The translations under genes were made by a program, and so were the position numbers. This document shows positions 41,943-51,217 of a stretch of DNA of 64,000 nt, in pieces. Positions within the stretch are counted from its first letter, which is position 1; every line of letters starts with the position of its first letter. The DNA is from Nitratidesulfovibrio termitidis HI1 (lineage in GTDB: Bacteria > Desulfobacterota > Desulfovibrionia > Desulfovibrionales > Desulfovibrionaceae): positions 2,675,469-2,739,468 of the forward strand of contig NZ_KI632512.1 in NCBI RefSeq assembly GCF_000504305.1, given 5' to 3'. The notes beneath the pieces were generated by a model. That model searched no databases, was not told the origin of the DNA, and worked only from the letters and a program-made list of their open reading frames with translations.

Positions 41943-44534
41943 ATGTCGCACCCTCTCCACGGCAAGATTCAGCACAAGTTCCTTCTGGGCCTTGCGTGCA
42001 TCTTCCTGCTGCTGGGGGGGGTGTTCCTTTTTTCGCTCAACCTGCACCTGCGCGAGATGCTGCACATCGAGGCCGAGGCCAAGGCGGAACTGGTGTTCTC
42101 GCATGTTTCGTCCCTGCAGCAGTACGTGCGCGACACCCTGCGCCCCTCGGTGCGCGGGCACATCCCGGACGAGGACTTTCTGCTGGAGGCCATGAGCACC
42201 TCCTTTGTCACCCGCAAGGTGTTCGTGGACCTGAACGCAGAGCGCGACCAGTATCTGTACCGCCGGGTATCCGTGACGCCGCGCAATCCCGCCTCGCAGG
42301 CCAACGAGCTGGAACGGCAGCTCATCACCGGCTTCCGCAACGACGGCGACCTCAAGACCCTGCGCGGCTACCGGGTCATCGACGGGGTGGAGCACTACAT
42401 CATGGCCCGGCCCGTGTATTTCGATGCCGACTGCATGTACTGCCACGGCGACCCCGTGAACGCCCCCCGCGTGCTCATTGAGCGGTATGGCGCCGTGCGC
42501 GGCTTTGGCCACAAGACCGGCGACCTTGCGGGCATGGATTTCGTGGGCATGCCCGTGGACAAGAGCGTGCAGCAGGTGCGCGAGGCCATCACCCTGTTCG
42601 GCAGTTCGTTCTACGCTGCCGCCGCCGGGGTGTTCCTGCTGATCATCATCTTTTTCAACCGGCTGGTGGTGGCCAACCTGCGCAGGCTGACCGCCATTTT
42701 CCGCCAGAACTTCCAGAGCCCCGGCGACCGCAACATCCTGAACCGGCTGGACGAGGGCGACGAGATCAACTCGCTCATGGAGGCCTTTGGCGCGTTTGCC
42801 GCGCACCTGCGCGAGGCCCGCGTGAAGCTGGAGGACTATGCCGCCAACCTGGAGGACAAGGTGCGCGAGCGCACCGAGGACCTCAGCCTGGAAGCCTCGG
42901 AACACCGCACCGACGTGGAGCTGTTCGTGGACCTGCTGGGCGACCTGAACAGCAGCCAGAGCCACGCCGAACTGCTGAAGGGCGCGCTGCCGCGCATCGC
43001 CGCCCGCTTCGGGGCCAGCCGGGCCACCTACCTGTGCGCGCCCATGGGCCGCGAGCAGTATGCCTGGCCCACCCCTCCCGGCCCCGACGACGCCACCCGC
43101 ATGCCGGAGGACTGGTTGAGCGTGGTCAACGCCCGCCAGGTGCGGGTGGAGCCGGGCCGGGTGCTGGTGCCGGTGAGCACGTCCGACTTCAGCCGGGGGC
43201 TGATGGCCCTGTACTGGGAGGGCGGAGGCACGCCGGACCTGACGCCGGAAGTACTGCTGGCCCTTGGGCAGCAGCTCGGCATCGCCATCGAGAACCTGGA
43301 CGCCATCGACGCGCTGCTGCGCCAGAACCGCCTGCTGGAACTCATCTTCGAGGGCATTTCCGACCCGGTGCTGCTGGTGGAGGAAGGCGGCACGGTGGTG
43401 CTGGCCAACACCTCGGCCCGGGCGCTGGCCGACGGGGTGCGCCCCGGCGCGCGCATCGGCACGTGGCTGGGCTCCATTTCGGAAAAAGCCCTGGCCGACG
43501 GCGACCTTGCGGCGGCCATTGCCGGGCGCGACCCCTCGAACCTGGAACTGGAACTGCCGGGGCCGCGCGTCATGGCCGTGAGCGTGTACCCCCTGCGCGA
43601 CGGCGGCGACATGGGCCGGGCCGTGGTCTACCTGCGCGACACCACGCTGGAGCGGCGCGTGCGCGCCCAGATGCAGCAGAGCGAGAAGCTGGCCGCGCTG
43701 GGCCAGCTGGCGGCTGGCCTTGCCCACGAAATCAACAACCCCCTCGGGGTCATCAACTGCTATGCCCAGCTGCTGCAGAAGACCCAGCAGGACCCGCAGG
43801 CTCAGGAAGACCTGGAGGTCATCGTGCAGCACACCCAGAAGGCCCGTCTGGTGTTGCAGGACCTGCTGGGGCTGGCCCGCGCCAACCGCACCCTGACCGG
43901 GCCGTCTGACCTCAACGCCGTGCTGCGCGACATGGCCCAGATATTCCGGGTGCAACTGGAAAGCGCGGGTGCGGACATCGAACTGGACCTTGCGCACGGG
44001 CTGCCCCGCGTGGCGGCGGATGCCACATCGCTGGAGCAGATTCTGACCAACCTGCTGGTCAACGCCATCGACGCCATGCCCCAGGGCAAGGGGCACATCC
44101 GGGTGCGCACCGAACTGGTGCGAGCCACGGAAGCAGGGTCGGAGGGCGTGAGCGGGACAGGCGGAAGTGGCGGGACAGGCGGAACTGGCGGAAGTGGCGG
44201 AACTGGCGGAGCAGGGGGCTACGTGCGTCTGACCGTGACCGACAACGGCCCCGGCATCCCGCCGGAGAACATGACCCAGATTTTCGACCCGTTCTTCACC
44301 ACCAAGGAGATCGGCAAGGGCACCGGCCTTGGCCTGACCGTGGTGCACGAACTGCTGCGCGATCTGGGCGGCATGGTGGAAGTGACGGGCGAGGGCGGGG
44401 CTACCTTCGTTATCACCCTGCCCGTGGCGCCCGAGGTGCCCGAGATGCCCGAGACACCAGAACCTCAGGGCGCGGACGGTGGAGACGACGCCAGGTGCGC
44501 CAATCGGACCACGCTTGAAGGAGACCGCGCATGA
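41943..44534 (+). CDS. Membrane sensor histidine kinase with heme-c-binding (Tll0287-like) sensor
   Basis: 863 residues. N-terminal membrane helix (13-35), periplasmic DUF3365/Tll0287-type sensor with a c-type heme motif CMYCH (C164, C167, H168), second helix (218-240), HAMP, a GAF-like segment (about 320-460), PAS-like segment (460-570), HisKA with the phospho-acceptor H595 (GLAHEINNPLG), and HATPase (DNGPGIP, GTGLGLTVV). A Gly/Thr/Ser repeat insertion (about 737-757, GTGGSGGTGGTGG) lies between the N and G1 boxes. It should sense a redox or gas signal and pass phosphate to the coupled NtrC-type regulator. Its stop overlaps the regulator start. Confidence 0.85.
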   Translation: MSHPLHGKIQHKFLLGLACIFLLLGGVFLFSLNLHLREMLHIEAEAKAELVFSHVSSLQQYVRDTLRPSVRGHIPDEDFLLEAMSTSFVTRKVFVDLNAERDQYLYRRVSVTPRNPASQANELERQLITGFRNDGDLKTLRGYRVIDGVEHYIMARPVYFDADCMYCHGDPVNAPRVLIERYGAVRGFGHKTGDLAGMDFVGMPVDKSVQQVREAITLFGSSFYAAAAGVFLLIIIFFNRLVVANLRRLTAIFRQNFQSPGDRNILNRLDEGDEINSLMEAFGAFAAHLREARVKLEDYAANLEDKVRERTEDLSLEASEHRTDVELFVDLLGDLNSSQSHAELLKGALPRIAARFGASRATYLCAPMGREQYAWPTPPGPDDATRMPEDWLSVVNARQVRVEPGRVLVPVSTSDFSRGLMALYWEGGGTPDLTPEVLLALGQQLGIAIENLDAIDALLRQNRLLELIFEGISDPVLLVEEGGTVVLANTSARALADGVRPGARIGTWLGSISEKALADGDLAAAIAGRDPSNLELELPGPRVMAVSVYPLRDGGDMGRAVVYLRDTTLERRVRAQMQQSEKLAALGQLAAGLAHEINNPLGVINCYAQLLQKTQQDPQAQEDLEVIVQHTQKARLVLQDLLGLARANRTLTGPSDLNAVLRDMAQIFRVQLESAGADIELDLAHGLPRVAADATSLEQILTNLLVNAIDAMPQGKGHIRVRTELVRATEAGSEGVSGTGGSGGTGGTGGSGGTGGAGGYVRLTVTDNGPGIPPENMTQIFDPFFTTKEIGKGTGLGLTVVHELLRDLGGMVEVTGEGGATFVITLPVAPEVPEMPETPEPQGADGGDDARCANRTTLEGDRA
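44152..44213 (+). repeat. Gly-rich nine-base-like repeat inside the kinase
   Basis: Units GGCGGAAGT / GGCGGAACT / GGGACAGGC in tandem, coding GTGGSGGTGG in frame, inserted between the N and G1 boxes of the ATPase domain. Confidence 0.75.
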
Positions 44535-45946
44535 GCCCCGCATCAACCCCGTGCTGCGGCAGCGTGCTGGTGGTGGACGACGAGCGCGTGTTCGCCGTGG
44601 GCCTGGCGCGCCTGCTTTCCACCCAGTTTCCGGACTGGACCTTTGACGTGCGGTGCAGCGGCGAGGAAGCCCTTTCCGCGCTTGTCCACGGCGAGTATTC
44701 CGTGCTGGTGACCGACCTGCGCATGCCCGGCCTGTCCGGCCAGACCCTGATGCAAGAAGCCCTGGCCAAGGACCCCGCCCTGACGGTGATCATGCTCACC
44801 GCCTTCGGCTCGGTGGAAACGGCGGTGGCCGCGCTGAAGCAGGGTGCCTACGACTTTCTGACCAAGCCCATCGACCAGGAGCATCTGTTCCGGGTGGTGG
44901 GCAAGGCCATGGAACGCGGCGTGTTGCTGCGCGAAAACAGCCGCCTGCGCCAGAAGGCCGCCGACGGCGACCTTGGGCCCATGCTCATCGGCAAGAGCCC
45001 GGCCATGCAGCGGCTGCGCAAGTCCATCGCGGCGGTGGCCGCGTCGGACTACACGGTGCTCGTCCGGGGCGAATCGGGCACCGGCAAGGAACTGGTGGCC
45101 CGCGCCGTGCAGTCGCTCAGCCAGCGGGCCGACGGCCCGTTCATCATGGTCAACTGCCCGGCCATTCCCGACGCGCTGCTGGAAAGCGAGCTGTTCGGCC
45201 ACGTGAAGGGGGCCTTCACCGGCGCGGACAGGAACCGCAAGGGCCTGTTCATGGCGGCGGACAAGGGCACCATCCTGCTGGACGAAATCGGGGACATTCC
45301 GGCCCTGGTGCAGAGCAAGCTCTTGCGGGTGATCCAGGAGGGCGAGGTGCGCCCCGTGGGCACCAACGAGGCCCAGCGGGTCAACGTGCGCATCGTTGCC
45401 TCCACCAATCGCAATCTGGAAGCCAAGATCGCGGACGGCAGCTTTCGTGAGGACCTGTACTTTCGCCTCAACGTGCTGACCATCACCGTGCCCCCGCTGC
45501 GCGACCGCATCGAGGACATTCCCCACATCGCCTCCCATTTCCTGTTCCGGGTGTGCAACGAGCTGGGCGTGCCGGAAAAGGAATTTTCCAACGAGGCGCT
45601 GTCCTACCTTTCGTGCCGTCAGTGGCCGGGCAACGTGCGCGAACTGCTGAACCTGGTGCGGCGCATGGCCGTGTTCTGCCCCGGCGAACGCATCGAGGGA
45701 GCCTTCGTGCACCGCATGGAGCACGGCGCGGACGCGGACCCGGAGTGCGGCGCGGGCTTTTCGCCCTACAAGGACGCCAAGCAGGTGGCCGTGGACGAAT
45801 TTACCCGCAGCTACGTGCACCGGCTGCTGGAGCATACCCACGGCAACATTTCCGAGGCCGCGCGCCTCAGCGGGGTGGAACGGTTCACCCTGCAGAAGAT
45901 CCTGAAACGCATGCACATCGACACGGCGGACTACCGCAGGGGGTAG
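44531..45946 (+). CDS. NtrC-family sigma-54-dependent response regulator
   Basis: 471 residues. Receiver domain with phospho-acceptor D62 (VTDLRMPG); AAA+ domain with Walker A GESGTGKE, GAFTGA loop that contacts sigma-54, and LLDEIGDIP; Fis-type helix-turn-helix at the C-terminus (HGNISEAARLSGVERFTLQKILKRM). Activates sigma-54 promoters when phosphorylated. Coupled by a four-base overlap to the heme-type kinase. Target genes may include the transporter upstream; no target site was identified. Confidence 0.93.
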   Translation: MSPASTPCCGSVLVVDDERVFAVGLARLLSTQFPDWTFDVRCSGEEALSALVHGEYSVLVTDLRMPGLSGQTLMQEALAKDPALTVIMLTAFGSVETAVAALKQGAYDFLTKPIDQEHLFRVVGKAMERGVLLRENSRLRQKAADGDLGPMLIGKSPAMQRLRKSIAAVAASDYTVLVRGESGTGKELVARAVQSLSQRADGPFIMVNCPAIPDALLESELFGHVKGAFTGADRNRKGLFMAADKGTILLDEIGDIPALVQSKLLRVIQEGEVRPVGTNEAQRVNVRIVASTNRNLEAKIADGSFREDLYFRLNVLTITVPPLRDRIEDIPHIASHFLFRVCNELGVPEKEFSNEALSYLSCRQWPGNVRELLNLVRRMAVFCPGERIEGAFVHRMEHGADADPECGAGFSPYKDAKQVAVDEFTRSYVHRLLEHTHGNISEAARLSGVERFTLQKILKRMHIDTADYRRG

Positions 45947-45950
45947 CGCC

Positions 45951-46295
45951 ATGGGAGAACACGACATGGAAACCGTAATCACCCCTCAAGCCACCGTGGC
46001 CAGCGGCGACATCGTTCCCAACCCGGAACTGGACCGCGTGCTGGACGGCCTGCTGGCCATGCTGCGCGAGGGCGAGCGCGACCGCCTGCGCGCCCGCATC
46101 GAGGCCGCCGTGGCCGCAGAGGCGCGCGGCGATGCCGGAGACGCGGCCCGCCAGCTGCGCTACGTGCAGGACCTGGACATTCTGGTGCACGTGCACGGCC
46201 CGCAGTTCATGTATTCGCGCGGCATCGCCGAAACCCTGCGCGTGGGCGAGGACATCGTGGAGTTGGCGTACGACCTTCAGAAGGCGCTGAAGTAA
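45951..46295 (+). CDS. Small acidic protein downstream of the kinase/regulator pair
   Basis: 114 residues, mostly helical with VPNPELDRVLDGLLAMLREGERDRLRARIEAAVAAEA and a later DLDILVHVHGPQF stretch. No signal peptide, membrane helix or known motif. Starts four bases after the regulator stop with AGGGGGT as ribosome site, so it belongs to that operon. May be an adapter or modulator; function unknown. Confidence 0.7.
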   Translation: MGEHDMETVITPQATVASGDIVPNPELDRVLDGLLAMLREGERDRLRARIEAAVAAEARGDAGDAARQLRYVQDLDILVHVHGPQFMYSRGIAETLRVGEDIVELAYDLQKALK

Positions 46296-46603
46296 CTCCG
46301 AATGGTCTTTTCGCCCGTTGGCGTCCGACCCGAAGGGCGCGAAGCGTGCCCGTTAGGTGAGCTTGCGAACCTTACGGGCATCGTGCGCAACGCGGTCAAA
46401 CTTCGCCCGCCAAAGCGCTGCTGTCCCCATCCGTACGGCTCGCAAGCTCGCCAACGGCTGGGGCTCGGTCGAATACGATAAGAGTACGCGTTGCGGTCGC
46501 CATCCGTAAGGTTCGCTTCGCTCACCCAACGGCTGGGGCACTCCCTCATGGCGGGCTTGTTTTCCTCGCCAACGAACGAAAATCCTCATTCGGATCAATC
46601 GCT
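46294..46603. repeat. Family B repeat element, right copy
   Basis: Terminal inverted repeats (left TCCGAATGGTCTTTTCGCCC, right ACGAACGAAAATCCTCATTC) flank three hairpins: CCGTTAGGT...ACCTTACGG, CCGTACGGC...GCCAACGG, CCGTAAGGT..ACCCAACGG. Same orientation as 41345-41600. The remaining gap to 46806 holds no gene. Confidence 0.75.
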
Positions 46604-46806
46604 CGTGGCAACATTGCCCGTCGGGATGCTGCACCCGCGCGGCGCGTATCTGTCGGCCCTTGCCGGGATGCGCGCCGCGTTTTTGGCCGCACGTGATGGT
46701 TCCCGAAATGATACTATCTACCCTCACGGACAGTTCTTGCCTTTTCCCCACCAGCAGGCATCATGGCTCTTTCGCAACCCGCAACCGCCCGCCGGGCAGG
46801 AGCGCC

Positions 46807-47547
46807 ATGAACATCATCGCCATCAACGGCAGCCCGCGCAAGAAATGGAACACCGCCACCCTGCTCCAGAACGCCCTTGAGGGCGCGGCGGAACACGCCG
46901 CGCAGGCGGGACGCACCCCCAGCACCGAGCTGGTGCACCTGTACGAGCACGACTACAAGGGCTGCATCAGCTGCTTCGCCTGCAAGAAGATCGGCGGCAA
47001 GAGCTACGGCCATTGCGCCGTGAAGGACGGCCTGACCCCCATCCTGGAGCGCGTGGCCAAGGCGGACGTGCTGCTGCTGGGTTCGCCCATCTACTTCTAT
47101 GCGGAAACCGGCGAGATGCGCTCGTTCCTGGAGCGGCTGCTGTTCCCCTACCTGTCCTACACGCCGGGCTACCAGCCGCTGTTCCCGCGCCAGTTGCCCA
47201 CGGGGTTGGTGTACACCATGAACATCCCCGAGGATAAGATGCCCGACTACCAGCAGGACCGGGCGGTAAAGGCCACCTGGGCGGTTACCCGCAGGATCTT
47301 CGGCAAGTGCGAACTGTTCCTGTGCACGGACACCTACCAGTTCGACGACTATTCCAAGTACGTTTCCACCAGCTGGGATCCGGTGGCCAAGGCCAGGCGG
47401 CGCGAAGAAGTCTTTCCGCAGGACTGTGCCCGCGCGCGTGATCTGGGCGCGTTGCTCATCGAGCAGGCGGAACAGGTGGAACAAGCCATGGCCGCCGGTG
47501 ACAGCGGTGCTGCCGCCGGGGTGGACACCGACGCGGCCCGGTCGTAG
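46807..47547 (+). CDS. NADPH-dependent FMN reductase / flavodoxin-like protein with CxxC
   Basis: 246 residues. N-terminal flavodoxin fold with the FMN phosphate loop NGSPRKKWNTATLL and LLLGSPIYFYAETGEMRSFLERL; CISCFACKK (plus C at 69) is the Cys motif of iron-sulfur flavoproteins (NAD(P)H:FMN reductase relatives). Probably a small redox enzyme moving electrons between NAD(P)H, flavin and an Fe-S centre or other acceptors. Ribosome site AGGAG. The C-terminal 40 residues are an Ala/Gly/Asp-rich tail. Monocistronic. Confidence 0.82.
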   Translation: MNIIAINGSPRKKWNTATLLQNALEGAAEHAAQAGRTPSTELVHLYEHDYKGCISCFACKKIGGKSYGHCAVKDGLTPILERVAKADVLLLGSPIYFYAETGEMRSFLERLLFPYLSYTPGYQPLFPRQLPTGLVYTMNIPEDKMPDYQQDRAVKATWAVTRRIFGKCELFLCTDTYQFDDYSKYVSTSWDPVAKARRREEVFPQDCARARDLGALLIEQAEQVEQAMAAGDSGAAAGVDTDAARS

Positions 47548-47692
47548 GTACTGATTTCCACCCCGCATCGTTCCGTTGCGTCGCGTTCCGCCACGCGGAG
47601 ACGCAACGCGATGTCGTCTGTCCCCGCATCGCCCGCCTTGCGCCGTGCGGGCACGGGCGGTGCGGGCCATCGTTTTTCCGCGAGGTATCGCA

Positions 47693-49093
47693 ATGCAGTT
47701 CACGCCGGTACGGCTGGGAGATGCCGGTTCGCCGCGCATGGTGCTGGCCACCGTGTGCATCGCCCAGTTCATGGTGCCGTTCATGCTTACCGCCGTGGGG
47801 GTGGCCCTGCCCTCGCTGGGGCGCGACCTTGGCGCGTCTGCCGTGCAACTGGGCCTTGTGGAGCAACTCTACGCCCTGGCCCTGGCCATGAGCATGCTGG
47901 CCTGCGGCCGCCTTGGCGACATCGTGGGGCAACGCCGGGTGCTGCTGCCCGGCCTTGCCGTGTTCACCAGCCTCACCCTGTTGCTGGGCCTTGTGCCGTC
48001 CGTTGAACTGGTCATGGCCCTGCGCTTCGGCCAGGGGATCGGGGCGGCCATGATGCTGTCCGGCAGCCTGGCGCTGGTGGCGGTGGCCTACCCGCCGGAA
48101 CTGCGGGGCAGGGTCATCGGCATCGTGTCCGCATTCACCTATGCCGGGCTGTCCATCGGCCCGGTGCTGGGCGGTTACACCACCGACCACTTCGGCTGGC
48201 GTAGCGTGTTCCTGATGGTGGTGCCCCCCGGCCTTGGGGCCACGGCCATGTGCCTGTGGCGCATGCGCCCGCAGCCCGGCGCGGACAAGGGCGCGCACAT
48301 GGACTGGCCCGGAAGCCTCGTCTACGCGGTGTCGGTGTGCATGGTCATGACCGGGGCGGCCCGCGCCATGTCCGTGCCGCTGGGGCCGGTGCTGATGGTG
48401 GCGGGCCTGGCGGGCCTTGTGCTGTTCCTGCGGGTGGAGGCGCGCAGCAAAAGCCCCCTGCTGGACGTGAACCTGCTGCTGCACAACCGGTTCTTTTCGC
48501 TGAGCTGCCTTGCCGCCTTCGGCAACTACGCCGCGGTGTTCGGCGTCACCTTCCTGTTCAGCCTGTTCCTGCAATACGCCAAGGGCCTGCCCCCGCGCGA
48601 GGCCGGGCTGATCCTGCTCATCCAGCCGGTGATGCAGGTGCTTACCGCGCCGCTGTCCGGTCGTCTGTCGGACAGGATCGACCCCGGTCGCGTGGCCACG
48701 GTGGGCATGCTGTGCAGCGCCGCCGGGCTGCTGCTGGCCATGGCCACCATCTCGCCGGGCATGCCCGTGTGGCTGCTGGCCGCGGAACTGGTGTGCATCG
48801 GCATCGGGTTCGGCATCTTCGTTACCGCCAACTCCGTGGCCATCATGAGCAGCGTGGACAAGGCCCACTTCGGCGTGGCCTCGGGCATGGTGGGGGCCAT
48901 GCGCACCCTGGGCATGGCGTGCAGCATGACCGCCGTCTCGCTCATTTTCGCCCTGCACCTGGGAGAGGCCGCCATCACCCCCGCCGTGTTGCCCGAATTC
49001 CTGTCCGCCACCCGCACCGGCCTTGCCGTGGCCGCCGTGTTCTCGTGCCTGGGCGTGCTGGTTTCCGTGGGGCGCGGGCGCAAGCGGGATTGA
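47693..49093 (+). CDS. MFS drug/proton antiporter, DHA2-like
   Basis: 466 residues with about 14 hydrophobic segments, the pattern of the DHA2 subclass. N-terminal motif A-like GRLGDIVGQRRVLLPG in loop 2-3, motif C-like GGYTTDHFGWRSVF near helix 5-6, and RLSDRIDPGRVATVGML later. Likely exports drugs or metabolites in exchange for protons. CGAGG ribosome site. No adjacent regulator (the next gene is a toxin), so substrate is unknown. Confidence 0.85.
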   Translation: MQFTPVRLGDAGSPRMVLATVCIAQFMVPFMLTAVGVALPSLGRDLGASAVQLGLVEQLYALALAMSMLACGRLGDIVGQRRVLLPGLAVFTSLTLLLGLVPSVELVMALRFGQGIGAAMMLSGSLALVAVAYPPELRGRVIGIVSAFTYAGLSIGPVLGGYTTDHFGWRSVFLMVVPPGLGATAMCLWRMRPQPGADKGAHMDWPGSLVYAVSVCMVMTGAARAMSVPLGPVLMVAGLAGLVLFLRVEARSKSPLLDVNLLLHNRFFSLSCLAAFGNYAAVFGVTFLFSLFLQYAKGLPPREAGLILLIQPVMQVLTAPLSGRLSDRIDPGRVATVGMLCSAAGLLLAMATISPGMPVWLLAAELVCIGIGFGIFVTANSVAIMSSVDKAHFGVASGMVGAMRTLGMACSMTAVSLIFALHLGEAAITPAVLPEFLSATRTGLAVAAVFSCLGVLVSVGRGRKRD

Positions 49094-49178
49094 GAGGCTG
49101 GCTGACGGATTGGCGAGCTGACGGACTGGCGAGCCGCCGGGGCTTGCCAGAAAACTTATTTTTACTTATTAAAAACTC

Positions 49179-49436
49179 ATGGTGCGCATCGAGTGGGCAG
49201 TGAGGGCGGTGAAGCAGTTGCGCAAGCTGCCGCAAGGGGATCAGGTGAAGGTGCATGCCGCCGTGGGCGGGCTTGCGCAATGGCCTGACGTGCGGAACGT
49301 CAAGGCACTGGTCAACAGGGTCGACTACCGCCTGCGCGTGGGCAGCTACCGCGTCCTGTTCCACGTGCTGCCCGACGGTTCGGTGACCGTCATCAACATC
49401 GACGAGGTGAGGAAGCGCGATGAACATACCTACTGA
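49179..49436 (+). CDS. RelE/ParE-family toxin
   Basis: 85 residues. Core RIEWAVRAVKQLRKLPQGDQVKV and the C-terminal GSYRVLFHVLPDGSVTVINIDEVRKRDEHTY match RelE-type toxins: the R..Y/H residues and the final Tyr are typical of the mRNA-cleaving active site. Partner antitoxin overlaps by 17 bases downstream, the toxin-first order being that of HigBA-type loci. Probably inhibits translation when free. Confidence 0.85.
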   Translation: MVRIEWAVRAVKQLRKLPQGDQVKVHAAVGGLAQWPDVRNVKALVNRVDYRLRVGSYRVLFHVLPDGSVTVINIDEVRKRDEHTY

Positions 49437-49758
49437 ACATCAGGTCATCCGGCACAACGGGCAGCCCGTGGCCGTCGTGGTGCCCTATGCGGAGTATGTT
49501 CGCACCTTCGGCGGACAGGACGTGCCGGACCCCACGGTGCCGCACGACGTTGTGGGCCGGGTTGTCGGTGATGGGGCCTCCCCTTGCCGGGCCTGGCGCG
49601 AACACCTTGGGCTGACCCAGGCCGAGGTTGCCAGCCGCATGGGCATCACCCAGTCCGCCTATGCCCAGATGGAGGCACCGGATGCCCGGCTGCGACCGGC
49701 CACGCGCCGCAGGATAGCCGCCGCGCTGGGCATTGCGGTGGAGCAACTCGACCTGTAG
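49420..49758 (+). CDS. Antitoxin with Xre helix-turn-helix and N-terminal Phd-like segment
   Basis: 112 residues. N-terminal PVAVVVPYAEYVRTF resembles Phd/YefM-type strand-helix elements ('xPVAVVxPxxEY'); C-terminal LGLTQAEVASRMGITQSAYAQMEA is an Xre helix-turn-helix with the LTQ..VA..MGITQS core. So it may combine a Phd-like toxin-binding arm with an Xre DNA-binding domain. Starts inside the toxin gene, so both are co-translated. Binds and silences the RelE toxin and probably its own promoter. Confidence 0.8.
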   Translation: MNIPTEHQVIRHNGQPVAVVVPYAEYVRTFGGQDVPDPTVPHDVVGRVVGDGASPCRAWREHLGLTQAEVASRMGITQSAYAQMEAPDARLRPATRRRIAAALGIAVEQLDL

Positions 49759-49814
49759 GCAGTGGACTTTCTGCCATGTCGCCCGATGCGGCATGCGTCA
49801 GTTTTCGAAAACAA

Positions 49815-49846
49815 AAGGCGTCGCAACCTGCTGGTTGCGACGCCTT
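49815..49846. terminator. Bidirectional terminator between antitoxin and glnA
   Basis: Perfect 14-base-pair stem (AAGGCGTCGCAACC/GGTTGCGACGCCTT), four-base loop. On the minus strand TTTTGTTTTC continues it, so it serves glnA best. Confidence 0.85.
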
Positions 49847-49873
49847 GCGTTTCGGTGCGTATCCGGAGCGCGC

Positions 49874-51217
49874 CTACAGCACGGGCAGGTAGCGTTGCAA
49901 CTCGAACTCGGAGACGTGGGTGCGGTAGTCGTCCCACTCGATGAGCTTGTTGCCCACCAGGTTGGCGTGGGTGTGTTCGCCCAGCACGTCCTGCATCAGG
50001 GAGCTGCCCTTCAGTTCCATGGCCGCCTCGTACAGCGAACCGGGCAGGGACCCGATGCCGTGCTTGGTCAGGTCTTCCTCGCCCATGTGGAAGATGTTGG
50101 CTTCCACGGCCTTGGGCAGTTCGTAGCTCTTTTCGATGCCTTCCAGCCCGGCGGCCAGCATCACCGCAAAGGCCAGGTACGGGTTGCAGGCCGGGTCGGG
50201 GCTGCGCAGTTCGATGCGGGTGGCCGCTTCCTTGCCGGGCTTGTACATGGGCACGCGGATGAGGGCCGAACGGTTGCGCTGCGCCCAGGCCAGGTACACC
50301 GGGGCCTCGTAGCCGGGCACCAGGCGCTTGTACGAGTTGATCCACTGGTTGGTGACGCAGCAGAACTCGCGCGCGTGCTTCAGCAGGCCTGCGATGTACG
50401 AGCGGCATTCGCCCGAAAGGTGGTGCGGGTCGTTGGGGTCGAAGAAGGCGTTGCGACCGTTGCGGAACAGCGACTGGTGCACGTGCATGCCGCTGCCGTT
50501 CTGGCCGAAGATGGGCTTGGGCATGAAGGTGGCGTACACCCCGTGCTTGCGGGCCATCTCCTTCACCACGACCTTGTAGGTCATGACGATGTCGGCCATC
50601 TTCATGGCCTCGTTGTAGCGCAGGTCGATCTCGTGCTGCGAGGGGGCCACCTCGTGGTGCGAATACTCCACGGCAATGCCCATGCGCTGCAACGCGAAGA
50701 TGATGTCGCGCCGCACGTCGTTGCCCAGGTCCAGCGGGGGCGCGTCGAAGTAGCCGCCCGCATCGATGGGCTGCGGGCACTGCGAACTGGCGAACAGGAA
50801 GAATTCCAGTTCCGGGCCCACATAGTAGGTGTACCCCTTCTGCGCGGCCTTTTCGGTCAGCTTGCGCAGGATGTAGCGGGGGTCGCCCTCGTAGGGGGTG
50901 CCGTCGGGGTTGCGCACGTCGCAGAACATGCGCGCCACTGGGCGCTCCATGGGCCGCCAGGCGCAGATCTGGAAGGTGGTGGCGTCGGGAAAGGCCACCA
51001 TGTCGCTTTCCTCGATGCGGGTGAAGCCCAGGATGGACGAGCCGTCAAAGCCCATGCCTTCCTCGAAGGCGGCTTCCAGTTCGCTGGGGGTTACCTGAAA
51101 GCTTTTCAGGTTGCCCAGAATGTCCACGAACCAGAACTGGATGAAGCTGACGTTGTATTCCTTGACCGCCCTGATGACATCATCGCCGTTCTTGCAATTG
51201 AAAACGGGAAAGTCCAT
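49874..51217 (-). CDS. glnA: Glutamine synthetase, type I (alpha-like)
   Basis: 447 residues. N-terminal beta-Grasp segment (FDGSSILGF), the catalytic Glu/His-rich GPELEFFLF, HHEVAPSQHEIDLRY, HMPKPIFGQNGSGMHVHQSL and NPYLAFAVML. Assimilates ammonia: glutamate + NH3 + ATP to glutamine. At 447 residues and lacking the NLYDLPPEE adenylylation motif, it is the GSI-alpha type, regulated by feedback rather than adenylylation. GGAGG ribosome site. Leftward, monocistronic; terminator at its end shared with the toxin-antitoxin locus. Confidence 0.95.
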   Translation of the reverse strand: MDFPVFNCKNGDDVIRAVKEYNVSFIQFWFVDILGNLKSFQVTPSELEAAFEEGMGFDGSSILGFTRIEESDMVAFPDATTFQICAWRPMERPVARMFCDVRNPDGTPYEGDPRYILRKLTEKAAQKGYTYYVGPELEFFLFASSQCPQPIDAGGYFDAPPLDLGNDVRRDIIFALQRMGIAVEYSHHEVAPSQHEIDLRYNEAMKMADIVMTYKVVVKEMARKHGVYATFMPKPIFGQNGSGMHVHQSLFRNGRNAFFDPNDPHHLSGECRSYIAGLLKHAREFCCVTNQWINSYKRLVPGYEAPVYLAWAQRNRSALIRVPMYKPGKEAATRIELRSPDPACNPYLAFAVMLAAGLEGIEKSYELPKAVEANIFHMGEEDLTKHGIGSLPGSLYEAAMELKGSSLMQDVLGEHTHANLVGNKLIEWDDYRTHVSEFELQRYLPVL

